The notes under the pieces were generated by a model, which worked only from the letters and a program-made list of their open reading frames with translations, was not told the DNA's origin and did no database searches. The translations under genes and the position numbers were made by a program. A stretch of DNA of 50,400 nt from CAVROT01 sp963722905 (GTDB taxonomy: Bacteria; Pseudomonadota; Alphaproteobacteria; Rhodobacterales; Rhodobacteraceae), in assembly GCA_963722905.1 (NCBI GenBank), contig CAVROT010000010.1, forward strand, positions 1 to 50,400, written 5' to 3'. Positions within the stretch are counted from its first letter, which is position 1. Every line of letters begins with the position of its first letter. This document shows positions 18,355-27,552 of this stretch, piece after piece.

Positions 18355-19271
18355 TTGCTGCCGTCATGCCCCCGGTCGACCCAGCCGCGAACCTGCGGGC
18401 GGCGGGCATGATGATCCTCGCCATGGCGGGCTTCGCCGTGGAGGACGCGATAATCAAGGCGCTGTCCGAAACCCTTCCGACCGGACAGATCCTCATCCTG
18501 CTGGGGCTCGGGGGCGGGCTGTCCTGCATGGCTGTCGCGCGTCTGCTGGGCCACACGTTCTTCACCCGCGCCTTCTTCGATCCCATGGTGATGCTACGCA
18601 ATCTGGGCGAGCTTTTCGGGACGGCGGGCTTCGTGACAGCGTTGGCACTGGCGCCGCTGACCGTGGTGTCGGCCATCCTGCAGGCCAGCCCGCTGGCCGT
18701 GACCGCCGCGGCTGCGCTGATCTTCGGCGAACGGGTGGGCGCCCGGCGCTGGTTCGCGGTCTTCGCGGGGCTGGCCGGGGTGATGATGGTCATTCAGCCC
18801 GGCGGCGCGGCCTTCGTGCCGGCCTCGCTTTTTGCGGTGATGGCGGTCTTCGGCCTCGCCATGCGGGATCTGGTCACGCGCCGCGTCCCCGCCGGCATCC
18901 CCACGCCGGTCATCGCCGGCTATGCCTTCGCCACCGTCATCCCGACCGGCGCCATCCTGCTGGCCATCTCGGGCACGCCCGTCTGGCCGGACTTGCGCGA
19001 ATGGGCCCTGCTGGCGACCGGCAGCGGCATCGGCGTCGTCGCCTATTTCTCCGTCACCGGAGCGATGCGGCTGGGAGAGATCAGCTTCGTCGGCCCGTTC
19101 CGCTATTCGCGCATGATCTTCGCGCTGGCCATCGGGATCGCGGTCTTCGGCGAACGGCCCAACGCGCTGACGTATGCCGGCATCGCCGTCATTGTCGGCT
19201 CGGGCATCTACACCGTCTGGCGCGAGGCGCATCTGCGCCGCCATTCCCGCCGGGCCGCGCCGCTGGTCTGA
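18351..19271 (+). CDS. DMT/EamA-family transporter
   Basis: A 306-residue inner-membrane protein with ten hydrophobic helices in two EamA halves. The first half runs from A-G-M-M-I-L-A-M-A-G-F; the second ends with A-L-T-Y-A-G-I-A-V-I-V-G-S-G and the usual basic tail. F-G-E-R-V and F-G-E-R-P loops mark the end of helix 4 in each half. Substrate is unknown; related proteins export metabolites. It overlaps fur by four bases and is followed 72 bases later by eno, an order shared by Rhodobacterales relatives as far as I recall. Confidence 0.9.
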   Translation: MIAAVMPPVDPAANLRAAGMMILAMAGFAVEDAIIKALSETLPTGQILILLGLGGGLSCMAVARLLGHTFFTRAFFDPMVMLRNLGELFGTAGFVTALALAPLTVVSAILQASPLAVTAAAALIFGERVGARRWFAVFAGLAGVMMVIQPGGAAFVPASLFAVMAVFGLAMRDLVTRRVPAGIPTPVIAGYAFATVIPTGAILLAISGTPVWPDLREWALLATGSGIGVVAYFSVTGAMRLGEISFVGPFRYSRMIFALAIGIAVFGERPNALTYAGIAVIVGSGIYTVWREAHLRRHSRRAAPLV

Positions 19272-19343
19272 CCGGCCCCGGTTCCAGCCGTCCGGCCGCC
19301 ATGCTAACCACGGCGCGACCGCAGATCCCCGAAAGGCACCGCC

Positions 19344-20621
19344 ATGAGCACCATCGTCGACATCATCGGCCGCGAGATCCTCGACAGCCGGGGCAACCCC
19401 ACGGTCGAGGTCGACGTGATCCTCGAGGACGGCACGATGGGCCGCGCCGCCGTCCCCTCCGGCGCCAGCACCGGCGCGCACGAGGCGGTCGAGCGGCGCG
19501 ACGGCGACAAGGCGCGCTATGGCGGCAAAGGCGTGCTGGGCGCCGTCGCGTCCGTCAACGGCGAACTGGCCGAGGCGCTCGCCGGTTTCGACGCGACCGA
19601 GCAGGAGGCGCTCGACGCCGCCATGATCGAGCTGGACGGGACCGACAACAAGGGCCGGCTGGGCGCCAACGCGATCCTGGGGGTGTCGCTGGCCGTCGCC
19701 CGCGCGGCGGCCGACTACGTGGGGCAGCCGCTCTACCGCTATATCGGCGGCACCGCAGCCCGCACCCTGCCCGTCCCGATGATGAACATCGTCAACGGAG
19801 GCGAACATGCCGACAACCCCATCGATATCCAGGAATTCATGATCATGCCCGTCTCGGCCCCCTCCATCGCCGAGGCGGTGCGCATGGGGTCCGAGATCTT
19901 CCACACGCTCAAGAAGGACCTGACCGCCGCCGGCCTTTCGACCGGGCTGGGGGACGAGGGCGGGTTCGCGCCCGACATCCGATCCACCCGCGAGGCGCTC
20001 GATTTCGTTCTGAAGTCCATCGAGACGGCGGGCTACGCGCCGGGCGACGACGTCATGCTGGCCATGGATTGCGCGGCCACCGAGTATTTCGTCGACGGCC
20101 GCTACGAGATGAAGGGCGAGGGCGCGTCGCTGACCTCGGACGAGAACGTGCGCTACCTTACGTCGCTGGTCGACGACTACCCGATCCTCAGCATCGAGGA
20201 CGGCATGTCCGAGGACGACTGGGAGGGCTGGGCCGCCCTGACCGAAGCGCTGGGCGACCGGGTGCAGCTGGTGGGCGACGACCTCTTCGTCACCAATCCC
20301 GATCGGCTGGCGCAGGGCATCGAACGGCGCAGCGCCAACTCCATGCTGGTGAAGGTCAACCAGATCGGCACCCTCAGCGAGACCCTACGCGCCGTCGACA
20401 TGGCCCACCGCGCCCAGTTCACCTGCGTGATGAGCCATCGATCCGGCGAGACCGAGGACGCGACCATCGCCGACCTCGCCGTGGCGACGAATTGCGGCCA
20501 GATCAAGACCGGGAGCCTCGCGCGGTCGGACCGTCTGGCTAAGTATAACCAGTTGATCCGCATAGATGAGAACCTCGGCGAGACGGCCCGCTACGCCGGG
20601 CGCGACGTGTTGCGGGCATGA
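19344..20621 (+). CDS. eno: Enolase (phosphopyruvate hydratase)
   Basis: A 425-residue cytoplasmic enolase that interconverts 2-phosphoglycerate and phosphoenolpyruvate. The N-terminal R-E-I-L-D-S-R-G-N-P-T-V-E motif, the flexible loop S-G-A-S-T-G-A-H-E-A, the Mg-binding L-A-M-D-C-A-A-T-E, I-E-D-G-M and V-G-D-D-L-F-V-T-N, and the signature K-V-N-Q-I-G-T-L-S-E-T and S-H-R-S-G-E-T-E-D are all present. The length is typical. It follows the DMT transporter gene and is followed by a hairpin. Confidence 0.98.
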   Translation: MSTIVDIIGREILDSRGNPTVEVDVILEDGTMGRAAVPSGASTGAHEAVERRDGDKARYGGKGVLGAVASVNGELAEALAGFDATEQEALDAAMIELDGTDNKGRLGANAILGVSLAVARAAADYVGQPLYRYIGGTAARTLPVPMMNIVNGGEHADNPIDIQEFMIMPVSAPSIAEAVRMGSEIFHTLKKDLTAAGLSTGLGDEGGFAPDIRSTREALDFVLKSIETAGYAPGDDVMLAMDCAATEYFVDGRYEMKGEGASLTSDENVRYLTSLVDDYPILSIEDGMSEDDWEGWAALTEALGDRVQLVGDDLFVTNPDRLAQGIERRSANSMLVKVNQIGTLSETLRAVDMAHRAQFTCVMSHRSGETEDATIADLAVATNCGQIKTGSLARSDRLAKYNQLIRIDENLGETARYAGRDVLRA

Positions 20622-20644
20622 AAAAGGGGGCCGACCGGCCCCCT
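20621..20644 (-). terminator. Terminator of the PRC-barrel gene, shared with the eno 3' end
   Basis: An 8-base-pair GC stem (AGGGGGCC with GGCCCCCT, loop GACC) with AAAAA on its left. On the minus strand it is followed by TTTTT, an ideal intrinsic terminator for the PRC-barrel gene. On the plus strand it lies right after the eno stop codon and may act there too, though without a T-run. Confidence 0.75.
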
Positions 20645-20670
20645 CTCACCACGTCTCTGAGGCGACGCTT

Positions 20671-21093
20671 CTAGTTCCAGAAGCCTTCGTCGACCCCTTC
20701 GAGCTGTTCCAGTTGCTCTTCGCTCAACCGGGTGACGATCCCGTAGGTCTGGTCGTCGATCGGCACCAGCTTGATGTCGGTCATCTCGATCACGACATGC
20801 TTGTCGGCGATGTCGAGGAATCCGCCGACTTCGGCGACCACGCCGATCATCTGGCCGGTCCGGTCCAGGACGACGTCCTCGATCTCGCCGATATCGGTCC
20901 AGCCCGGGTCGATTGCGCCGTAGCCCGCATCGTCCATCCAGGTCGTCTCGTCGTAGACGGAGCTGATCGAATAGACTTCGCCCCCGGTGATGTCGCGCGT
21001 ACGGATCAGGTTGTCCGACGTCATGTGCGCTTCGGCAATCGCGGTCCCGGTGGTGGCGGCAAGGGCGGCGGCGGCGATGATGGTGGTTCTCAT
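20671..21093 (-). CDS. Exported PRC-barrel domain protein
   Basis: A 140-residue protein with a signal peptide (residues 1-20, ending I-A-E-A). The rest is a PRC-barrel: I-G-E-I-E-D-V-V-L-D-R-T-G-Q-M-I-G-V-V-A-E-V-G-G-F-L is the typical hairpin, followed by strands up to L-V-P-I-D-D. The mature protein is strongly acidic and has no Cys. Homologues are periplasmic and often stress-induced; the ligand is unknown. The start ATG has GGAG at good spacing. It converges on eno. Confidence 0.85.
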   Translation of the reverse strand: MRTTIIAAAALAATTGTAIAEAHMTSDNLIRTRDITGGEVYSISSVYDETTWMDDAGYGAIDPGWTDIGEIEDVVLDRTGQMIGVVAEVGGFLDIADKHVVIEMTDIKLVPIDDQTYGIVTRLSEEQLEQLEGVDEGFWN

Positions 21094-21218
21094 CTCTGGT
21101 CTCCTTCTAGCTGGTACGGGAACGCCGTTCGTCGCCGCGGGTTCCGGGTGGCGGTCGAACGTGGTCCTCTCCGCCCGCTCCCGTTGACGCCGCGGGGCGG
21201 CCGGGCGATGACAGACGC

Positions 21219-21413
21219 ATGAACGCGGCGCTGATCTTCGATGTCTTCGGCACCTGCGTGGACTGGCGCAGCAGCATCGCGGCCGAGGTCGCGGATGCGA
21301 TACCATCAGTGGACGCGACCGCCTTCGCGGATGCCTGGCGCGCGGAATACCAGCCCGCGATGGAGCGCATCCGCATCGGCGCCCGCTATGCCGGCCGCGC
21401 CGTCCTGCGGTGA
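21219..21413 (+). pseudogene. Truncated haloacid-dehalogenase-type gene fragment (5' end only)
   Basis: Sixty-four codons that match the first third of the intact HAD gene at 22165: A-L-I-F-D-V-F-G-T-C-V-D-W-R, then F-A-D-A-W-R, Y-Q-P-A-M and R-I-R-I-G-A-R. After A-R it diverges and stops, missing everything past the first catalytic Asp motif. The two copies are clearly homologous but not identical (I-P-S-V against V-P-E-A, for example), so this is a decayed paralogue or the edge of an old duplication, not a recent exact copy. Confidence 0.75.
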
Positions 21414-21943
21414 ACCGGCCGTCGCCGGGCGCGACGCGAAGCACATGAAGGCCCGGACCGGATCGGCCCGGGCCCTATTGCTTCAGTATTTTTTCTATAT
21501 TGATTCATATTGGGCCAATACTCTTGCCGCAGCCTTCTTAGGTCAATGATGGTAAAGAAATTGATAACGAACACGCCACCGAATAGTTAATTACGCAACG
21601 TCAATTCATCTAGCCGGGACTGCGGTTCGTCTTACCTAGAAATCGTAAAGACAAGTATGCATGAGAACCATGAACCACGAACTATAATACTGTTGTAAAT
21701 GAGCGGGTTAAGTCGAATTGCCTACACCGCCCCCATAGAGATCGTCCAGGCGCTGCATTAACGAAATAATGTTCCGATCCGACGTGCTAGCCCGAAACTC
21801 CCGCATCGATGGACACGTGGATGGTTGCAGGAAGCATGGACGGTGGGGCAATTCGGATGTCCGGCATTTCCGATCGGGAATGACGACCCGGAGTCGATAT
21901 TCATTGCCCCTCCAATGTCAAGAATGACAGGGAAGCATATTTT
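21414..21943. other. AT-rich patch between two HAD copies, no recognised gene
   Basis: About 530 bases. The section 21475-21960 is markedly AT-richer than the rest of the window (T-runs such as TATTTTTTCTATATTG; many TAA and TTA words), a sign of transferred DNA. A GC-rich hairpin with an 11-base stem (one mismatch) sits at 21450-21474 at its left edge and may be a terminator. I see no transposase, tRNA or conserved frame. Confidence 0.55.
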
Positions 21944-22168
21944 ATGACAAAGCCTCGTGCAGACGACGATCGCCTCTGGGTGATCGAAGCGATGTATGGC
22001 ATCGCGGACTACGCCTCCAGGAACGAACTCTACGAGGTGCACGCAGCGGCGCTGCATGCCGCCAGCGTGGCGCGCGAAGAACTCCTTATGATACCGTGGT
22101 ACGTGGATCCACCCAACCCGGAGGCGTCCATGGAACCCCATACGGAACCGGCCATGGGACCCGAGTGA
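21944..22168 (+). CDS. Small hypothetical protein, possibly coupled to the HAD gene
   Basis: Seventy-four codons: M-T-K-P-R-A-D-D-D-R, then an amphipathic Ala-rich helical region (E-V-H-A-A-A-L-H-A-A-S-V-A-R) and a Pro/Glu-rich tail. It does not resemble any family I know. Its stop overlaps the GTG start of the HAD gene (GTGA), which is what a coupled gene pair would show. A weak GGGAAG lies upstream. The N-terminal part is in AT-rich DNA while the end is in the normal GC context. It could be a chance frame. Confidence 0.4.
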   Translation: MTKPRADDDRLWVIEAMYGIADYASRNELYEVHAAALHAASVAREELLMIPWYVDPPNPEASMEPHTEPAMGPE

Positions 22169-22842
22169 TCGAGGCCCTCATCTTCGATGTCTTCGGCACC
22201 TGCGTGGACTGGCGCACATCCGTCGCGGCCGAAGTCGCCGCGGCTGTTCCCGAGGCAGATCCGCTGGTCTTCGCCGATGCGTGGCGCGGCGAGTACCAGC
22301 CGGCGATGAAGCGCATCCGCACCGGCGCCCGCGGCTACGTCCCCCTCGACGACCTGCACCGCGAGAACCTCGACATCGTGCTGGACCGTTTCGATCTTGC
22401 CTGCGCCGAACCCGATCTGCTGGCCGCCGCGTGGGAGCGTCTGACGCCGTGGCCCGACACCGTTCCCGGGCTGGCCCGCCTGCGTGCCACACGCATCGCC
22501 GCTCCATGCTCGAACGGATCCATCGCGCTGATGACGCGCCTCGCCCGCCACGCCGGCCTGCCGTGGGACTGCATCCTCGGCGCCGAGATCGCCCGCGACT
22601 ACAAGCCGAAGCCGGCGGTCTACCTCGCCTCCTGCGCCGCCCTGCGCCTGCCGCCCGACCGCGTCGCCATGGTGGCCGCGCACAACGGCGACCTGCACGC
22701 GGCCCGGGCGGCCGGCCTTGCCACCGTCTTCGTCCCGCGCCCGTCCGAGCATGGGCCCGGCCAGACGACCGACCTCGCCCCCGATGCCGACTGGGACGTC
22801 GTCGCCGCCGACTTCGTGGACCTGGCCGGAATGCTCGGATGA
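22165..22842 (+). CDS. HAD-superfamily haloacid dehalogenase, type II
   Basis: A 225-residue hydrolase that uses an Asp nucleophile to remove halide from 2-haloalkanoic acids or a related leaving group. Visible are the nucleophile motif F-D-V-F-G-T-C-V-D-W (catalytic Asp near residue 7, Trp after the second Asp), the C-S-N-G-S segment in motif II position, the Lys in D-Y-K-P-K-P-A-V-Y and the acidic motif V-A-A-H-N-G-D-L. The start is taken as GTG at 22165; the alternative ATG at 22096 would add a Gly-rich leader not seen in the truncated copy. It overlaps the cupin gene by four bases. Confidence 0.88.
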   Translation: MIEALIFDVFGTCVDWRTSVAAEVAAAVPEADPLVFADAWRGEYQPAMKRIRTGARGYVPLDDLHRENLDIVLDRFDLACAEPDLLAAAWERLTPWPDTVPGLARLRATRIAAPCSNGSIALMTRLARHAGLPWDCILGAEIARDYKPKPAVYLASCAALRLPPDRVAMVAAHNGDLHAARAAGLATVFVPRPSEHGPGQTTDLAPDADWDVVAADFVDLAGMLG

Positions 22843-23282
22843 CGGACGCGCCCCTCGACCCGGACGACCTGATCGCCCGGCTGGACCTCGCCCCGCATCC
22901 CGAGGGCGGGCACTACCGCCAGACCTGGATCGACGGCGCGTCCGTCGGCCGTCCCGCCGGCACCTGCATCCTGTTCCTGCTGCGCGACGGCGAACGCAGC
23001 CATTGGCACCGCGTGGACGCCACCGAGATCTGGCACCACTATGCCGGCGCGCCGCTGGTCCTCAGCCTCTCGCCCGACGACGCCGGGCCGGCGGTCGACC
23101 GCATCCTCGGTCCCGGCATCGCAAGCGGGGAATCGCCGCAAGTCGTCGTGCCGAAGGACCACTGGCAGTCCGCCGCCGCATCCAAGGGCTGGGCGCTGGT
23201 GGGTTGCACCGTCTCGCCCGGGTTCCGGTTCGAGGGCTTCACGCTCGCGCCCCCCGGCTTCGAAATCCCGCGCGACGCCTGA
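22839..23282 (+). CDS. DUF985 cupin-domain protein
   Basis: A 147-residue small-molecule-binding cupin. The family entry motif L-A-P-H-P-E-G-G-H-Y-R-Q-T is at about residues 16-28, followed by F-L-L-R-D-G-E-R-S-H-W-H-R-V-D-A-T-E-I-W-H-H-Y with the metal-type His residues and a late P-G-F-R-F-E-G-F. The ligand and reaction are unknown. The start overlaps the HAD stop (ATGA), so these two are translated together. Confidence 0.87.
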   Translation: MTDAPLDPDDLIARLDLAPHPEGGHYRQTWIDGASVGRPAGTCILFLLRDGERSHWHRVDATEIWHHYAGAPLVLSLSPDDAGPAVDRILGPGIASGESPQVVVPKDHWQSAAASKGWALVGCTVSPGFRFEGFTLAPPGFEIPRDA

Positions 23283-23359
23283 AATCCGGGCGCCATCCGC
23301 CCACCGGCCGTACAACCCCCGGACGGACCGCCACCGGACGGCCGGCATGCCGCCCCACC

Positions 23360-23395
23360 TTCATCCTGTCGAAAACACTCCCCCCGGAGGGTCAC
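23360..23395 (-). repeat. 36-base intergenic repeat, copy A, downstream of pgi
   Basis: Shares about 33 of 36 positions with copy B at 25093-25128. Read on the minus strand it contains CTCC-GGGG-GGAG, a small hairpin, followed by TGTTTT. It begins 27 bases past the pgi stop codon, so it may end or weaken transcription of the operon. Similar GGGGGAGTATTT elements are, as far as I recall, common between genes in Rhodobacteraceae. Confidence 0.6.
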
Positions 23396-23422
23396 CCGTC
23401 ACCGCCCGCCGGACGACAACGG

Positions 23423-25027
23423 TCAGCGCCCACGGTGGCGATGCAGATGGCTCACCAGCCCCGCGGTGGACGCGTCGTGCGCCCCGGGGCCTTGCGCTCC
23501 GGCGACCACCGGCTCCAGCGACGTCGCCAGCTCCTTGCCCAGCTCCACCCCCCACTGGTCGTACGAGTTGATCCCCAATGCCACGCCCTCGACGAAGACC
23601 CGATGCTCGTAGAGCGCCACGATCTGACCCAACACGAAGGGTGTGAGCTGCGGATAGACCAGCATCGTGGACGGCCGGTTGCCCGGAAAGACGCGGTGCG
23701 CCGCCTGCCGGTCCAGTTCCTCGCCCGAGAACCTGTCGGCCAGCAGGTCGCGCGCGGCGTCCAGCGTCCGGCCGCGCATCAGCGCCTCGGCCTGTGCGAG
23801 GCAGTTGGCGATCAGCAGCACGTGGTGATGGTCGAGATCCTCCTCGTGGCCGCGCGCGCCGATCATGAACTCGCAGGGGACGACGCGCGTGCCCTGGTGG
23901 ATCAACTGGTAGAACGCGTGCTGCCCGTTCGTACCGGGCTCGCCCCAGACCACCGGACCGCTGTCGACTTCCACCGCGCTGCCGTCGATGCGCACGCCCT
24001 TGCCGTTGCTCTCCATCTCAAGCTGCTGGAGATAGGCCGGCAGCCGCCCCAGCCGTTCCTCATAGGGCAGGACCGCGCGGGTGGCATAGCCGCAGCCCTG
24101 GTTGTGCCACAGCCCCACGGCCGCCAGCATCACGGCCAGGTTCTCCAACGGCGCCGCCTCGCGGAAGTGCAGGTCCATCGCCTGCCCCCCGCGCAGGAAC
24201 GCGCGGAAGGCGTCCGGCCCGACGGCCAGCATCAGCGACAGCCCGATCGGCCCCCAGAGCGAATAGCGCCCGCCGACCCAGTCCTCGAAGCCGAACGTTC
24301 GCTCGGACGAAATGCCGAAACCTTCGGCTCTGTCCCCGGCCGAACTCAGGGCCACGAACTGGGCGCCGGGATCGCGCACCGTCCCGGCCATCCAGTCGCG
24401 CGCCGTGGCGGCGTTGGTCATCGTCTCGATCGTGGTGAAGGTCTTGGACGCCACGATCACCAGCGTCGTCGCCGGGTCGAGGCCGCGCAGCGTGCCGGCG
24501 ATGTCGGCGCCGTCCACGTTGCTGACGAAATGGCAGGCCGGTCCGTCATGGTAGGGGGACAGCGCCCGCACCGCCATCGCGGGGCCAAGGTCGCTGCCGC
24601 CGATTCCGATGTTCACCACGTCGGTGATCGCGCCGCCCTGCCCGGTGTAGCCGCCGTCGCGCACCGCGGCCGCGAACCCTTCCATCCGGCCCAGCGTGGC
24701 CAGCACGCCAACCATGACGTCGATGCCGTCGACCATGACCGGTCCGCCATCGACATTGCGCAATGCGGTGTGCAGCACGGCACGGCCCTCGGTCTCGTTG
24801 ATCGGGGCGCCAGAGAACATCGCGTCCCGCCGCGCGGCCAGACCGGCCGCGTCGATCAGCGCCAGGATATCGTCGCGCGTCTCGAAATCGAGGTTGGTCT
24901 TGGAATAGTCGAACAGCAGATCGCCCGCCTTGACGCGAAAAGCCTCCGCCCGGCGGCCGTCGAGCAGCCCGTCGATGCGACGACCTGCCACGTCCGCCGC
25001 CCGTGCCTTCAGCTCATCCCAGCCCAT
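23423..25027 (-). CDS. pgi: Glucose-6-phosphate isomerase
   Basis: A 534-residue cytoplasmic isomerase for glucose 6-phosphate and fructose 6-phosphate. Signature segments are V-N-I-G-I-G-G-S-D-L-G-P, V-A-S-K-T-F-T-T-I-E-T (phosphate loop), G-R-Y-S-L-W-G-P-I-G, E-M-E-S-N-G-K and G-E-P-G-T-N-G-Q-H-A-F-Y-Q-L-I-H-Q-G-T, with the catalytic Glu and His in the last two. The length agrees with the family. The start ATG (25027) has GGGAGGG upstream; an earlier ATG at 25093 would add a non-conserved leader. It is the last gene of zwf-pgl-pgi. Confidence 0.97.
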   Translation of the reverse strand: MGWDELKARAADVAGRRIDGLLDGRRAEAFRVKAGDLLFDYSKTNLDFETRDDILALIDAAGLAARRDAMFSGAPINETEGRAVLHTALRNVDGGPVMVDGIDVMVGVLATLGRMEGFAAAVRDGGYTGQGGAITDVVNIGIGGSDLGPAMAVRALSPYHDGPACHFVSNVDGADIAGTLRGLDPATTLVIVASKTFTTIETMTNAATARDWMAGTVRDPGAQFVALSSAGDRAEGFGISSERTFGFEDWVGGRYSLWGPIGLSLMLAVGPDAFRAFLRGGQAMDLHFREAAPLENLAVMLAAVGLWHNQGCGYATRAVLPYEERLGRLPAYLQQLEMESNGKGVRIDGSAVEVDSGPVVWGEPGTNGQHAFYQLIHQGTRVVPCEFMIGARGHEEDLDHHHVLLIANCLAQAEALMRGRTLDAARDLLADRFSGEELDRQAAHRVFPGNRPSTMLVYPQLTPFVLGQIVALYEHRVFVEGVALGINSYDQWGVELGKELATSLEPVVAGAQGPGAHDASTAGLVSHLHRHRGR

Positions 25028-25092
25028 GCCGTCCCTCCCGATCGGAATCGCCCGCAATGACCGCCCGCACCGGTCAGCGACGATCCCACCCA

Positions 25093-25128
25093 TTCATCCT
25101 GTCCGAAATACTCCCCCCGGAGGGTCCA
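25093..25128 (-). repeat. 36-base intergenic repeat, copy B, between pgl and pgi
   Basis: Matches copy A at 23360-23395 in the same orientation. On the minus strand it starts 37 bases past the pgl stop and again reads CTCC-GGGG-GGAG then TATTT. The two copies therefore occupy the same relative place after two successive genes of one operon. It could be an attenuating hairpin or an mRNA 3'-end protector. Confidence 0.6.
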
Positions 25129-25165
25129 CCGCCCCGGCCGCGACGCCGATGCGAACCGGGAACGG

Positions 25166-25840
25166 TCACGCCGACGGCGCCCAGTGCACGGTCGCCTCTC
25201 CCAGTACGGTCGCGATGGGAGCCGCGGTCGGGTCCAGCCCGCGCGCGCGCTCCAGGGCGTCGCGCTTGGCGGCGCCGGCGATGACGACATGGGTCGACAT
25301 CGCGCCGCGCAGCACCGGCCCCGTCAGCGTCACCCGCGGCTCGGGCGCGCCGTCGCGTACCGCCATGACCGGCGGTGCGGCGGGGTCCAGCGCCGCGGCC
25401 AGCCCACCTGCGCCCGGGAAAAGCGACGCGGTGTGCATGTCGTCGCCCATGCCCAGCAGCAGGATCGACAGCGGCAGCTCGGGCATCACGGCCGCGACAA
25501 GATCGTCCAGTGCCTCCTCCGGCGTCGCGACCGGCAGGTAGAGCGGCACGTAGGTCGCCGCCGCCGCGGGGCCGGTCAGCAGCCGGTCGCGGATCAGCCG
25601 GGTGTTGGACCTCTCGTGGTCCTCGGGCACCCATCGTTCGTCGGTCAAAAGGACATGGACGCGCGACCAGTCCAGCCGGGCGCCCGAGAGGCTGTCGAAG
25701 ATGGGACCGGGTGTCGTCCCGCCCGGCACGGCAAGCGACGCCGTGTCATGCGCCAGAAGACACGTCGACAGCTCACCGGCGATGACGTCGGCCAGTCGCA
25801 TCGTCATGATCTCGGTATCGGGATATTCGATCAGGTCCAT
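25166..25840 (-). CDS. pgl: 6-phosphogluconolactonase
   Basis: A 224-residue enzyme that hydrolyses 6-phosphogluconolactone, the product of the dehydrogenase encoded upstream. It belongs to the glucosamine-6-phosphate isomerase/lactonase fold: A-V-P-G-G-T-T-P-G-P-I-F near residue 38, L-T-D-E-R-W-V-P near 65, S-N-T-R-L-I, and L-L-L-G-M-G-D-D-M-H-T-A-S-L-F-P-G with the catalytic His. It lies 67 bases after zwf on the same strand. Confidence 0.95.
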   Translation of the reverse strand: MDLIEYPDTEIMTMRLADVIAGELSTCLLAHDTASLAVPGGTTPGPIFDSLSGARLDWSRVHVLLTDERWVPEDHERSNTRLIRDRLLTGPAAAATYVPLYLPVATPEEALDDLVAAVMPELPLSILLLGMGDDMHTASLFPGAGGLAAALDPAAPPVMAVRDGAPEPRVTLTGPVLRGAMSTHVVIAGAAKRDALERARGLDPTAAPIATVLGEATVHWAPSA

Positions 25841-25907
25841 TCGCCCCTCCCCCGGGTCCGTCGTCCTGCCGGGCCGGCCACTGCCCGCGCCGTGCCGCGA
25901 CCGGCGG

Positions 25908-27365
<1,458 letters not shown>

Positions 27366-27552
27366 CGACAGATCCCCTCGCCTCGGCGGTTACCGCTAAC
27401 GCCTGCCCGACCGGTTTCGGGGTTAGGACATGGATCCGGCAAAGTCCAGACAAGGCGGCCGGTCACAAACCCGACAGATCGGCGCCGCGCTATTTTGCCC
27501 GGCAGGCGGTCGGGCTATCCGGCACGCTGGCGCAACCGACTGGGATACCGCG

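Noticed and set aside
23360..25128. Attachment sites or IS ends around pgi
   Set aside because: The repeats are direct, flank a core metabolic gene, and each follows a gene end; there is no integrase and no inverted repeat.
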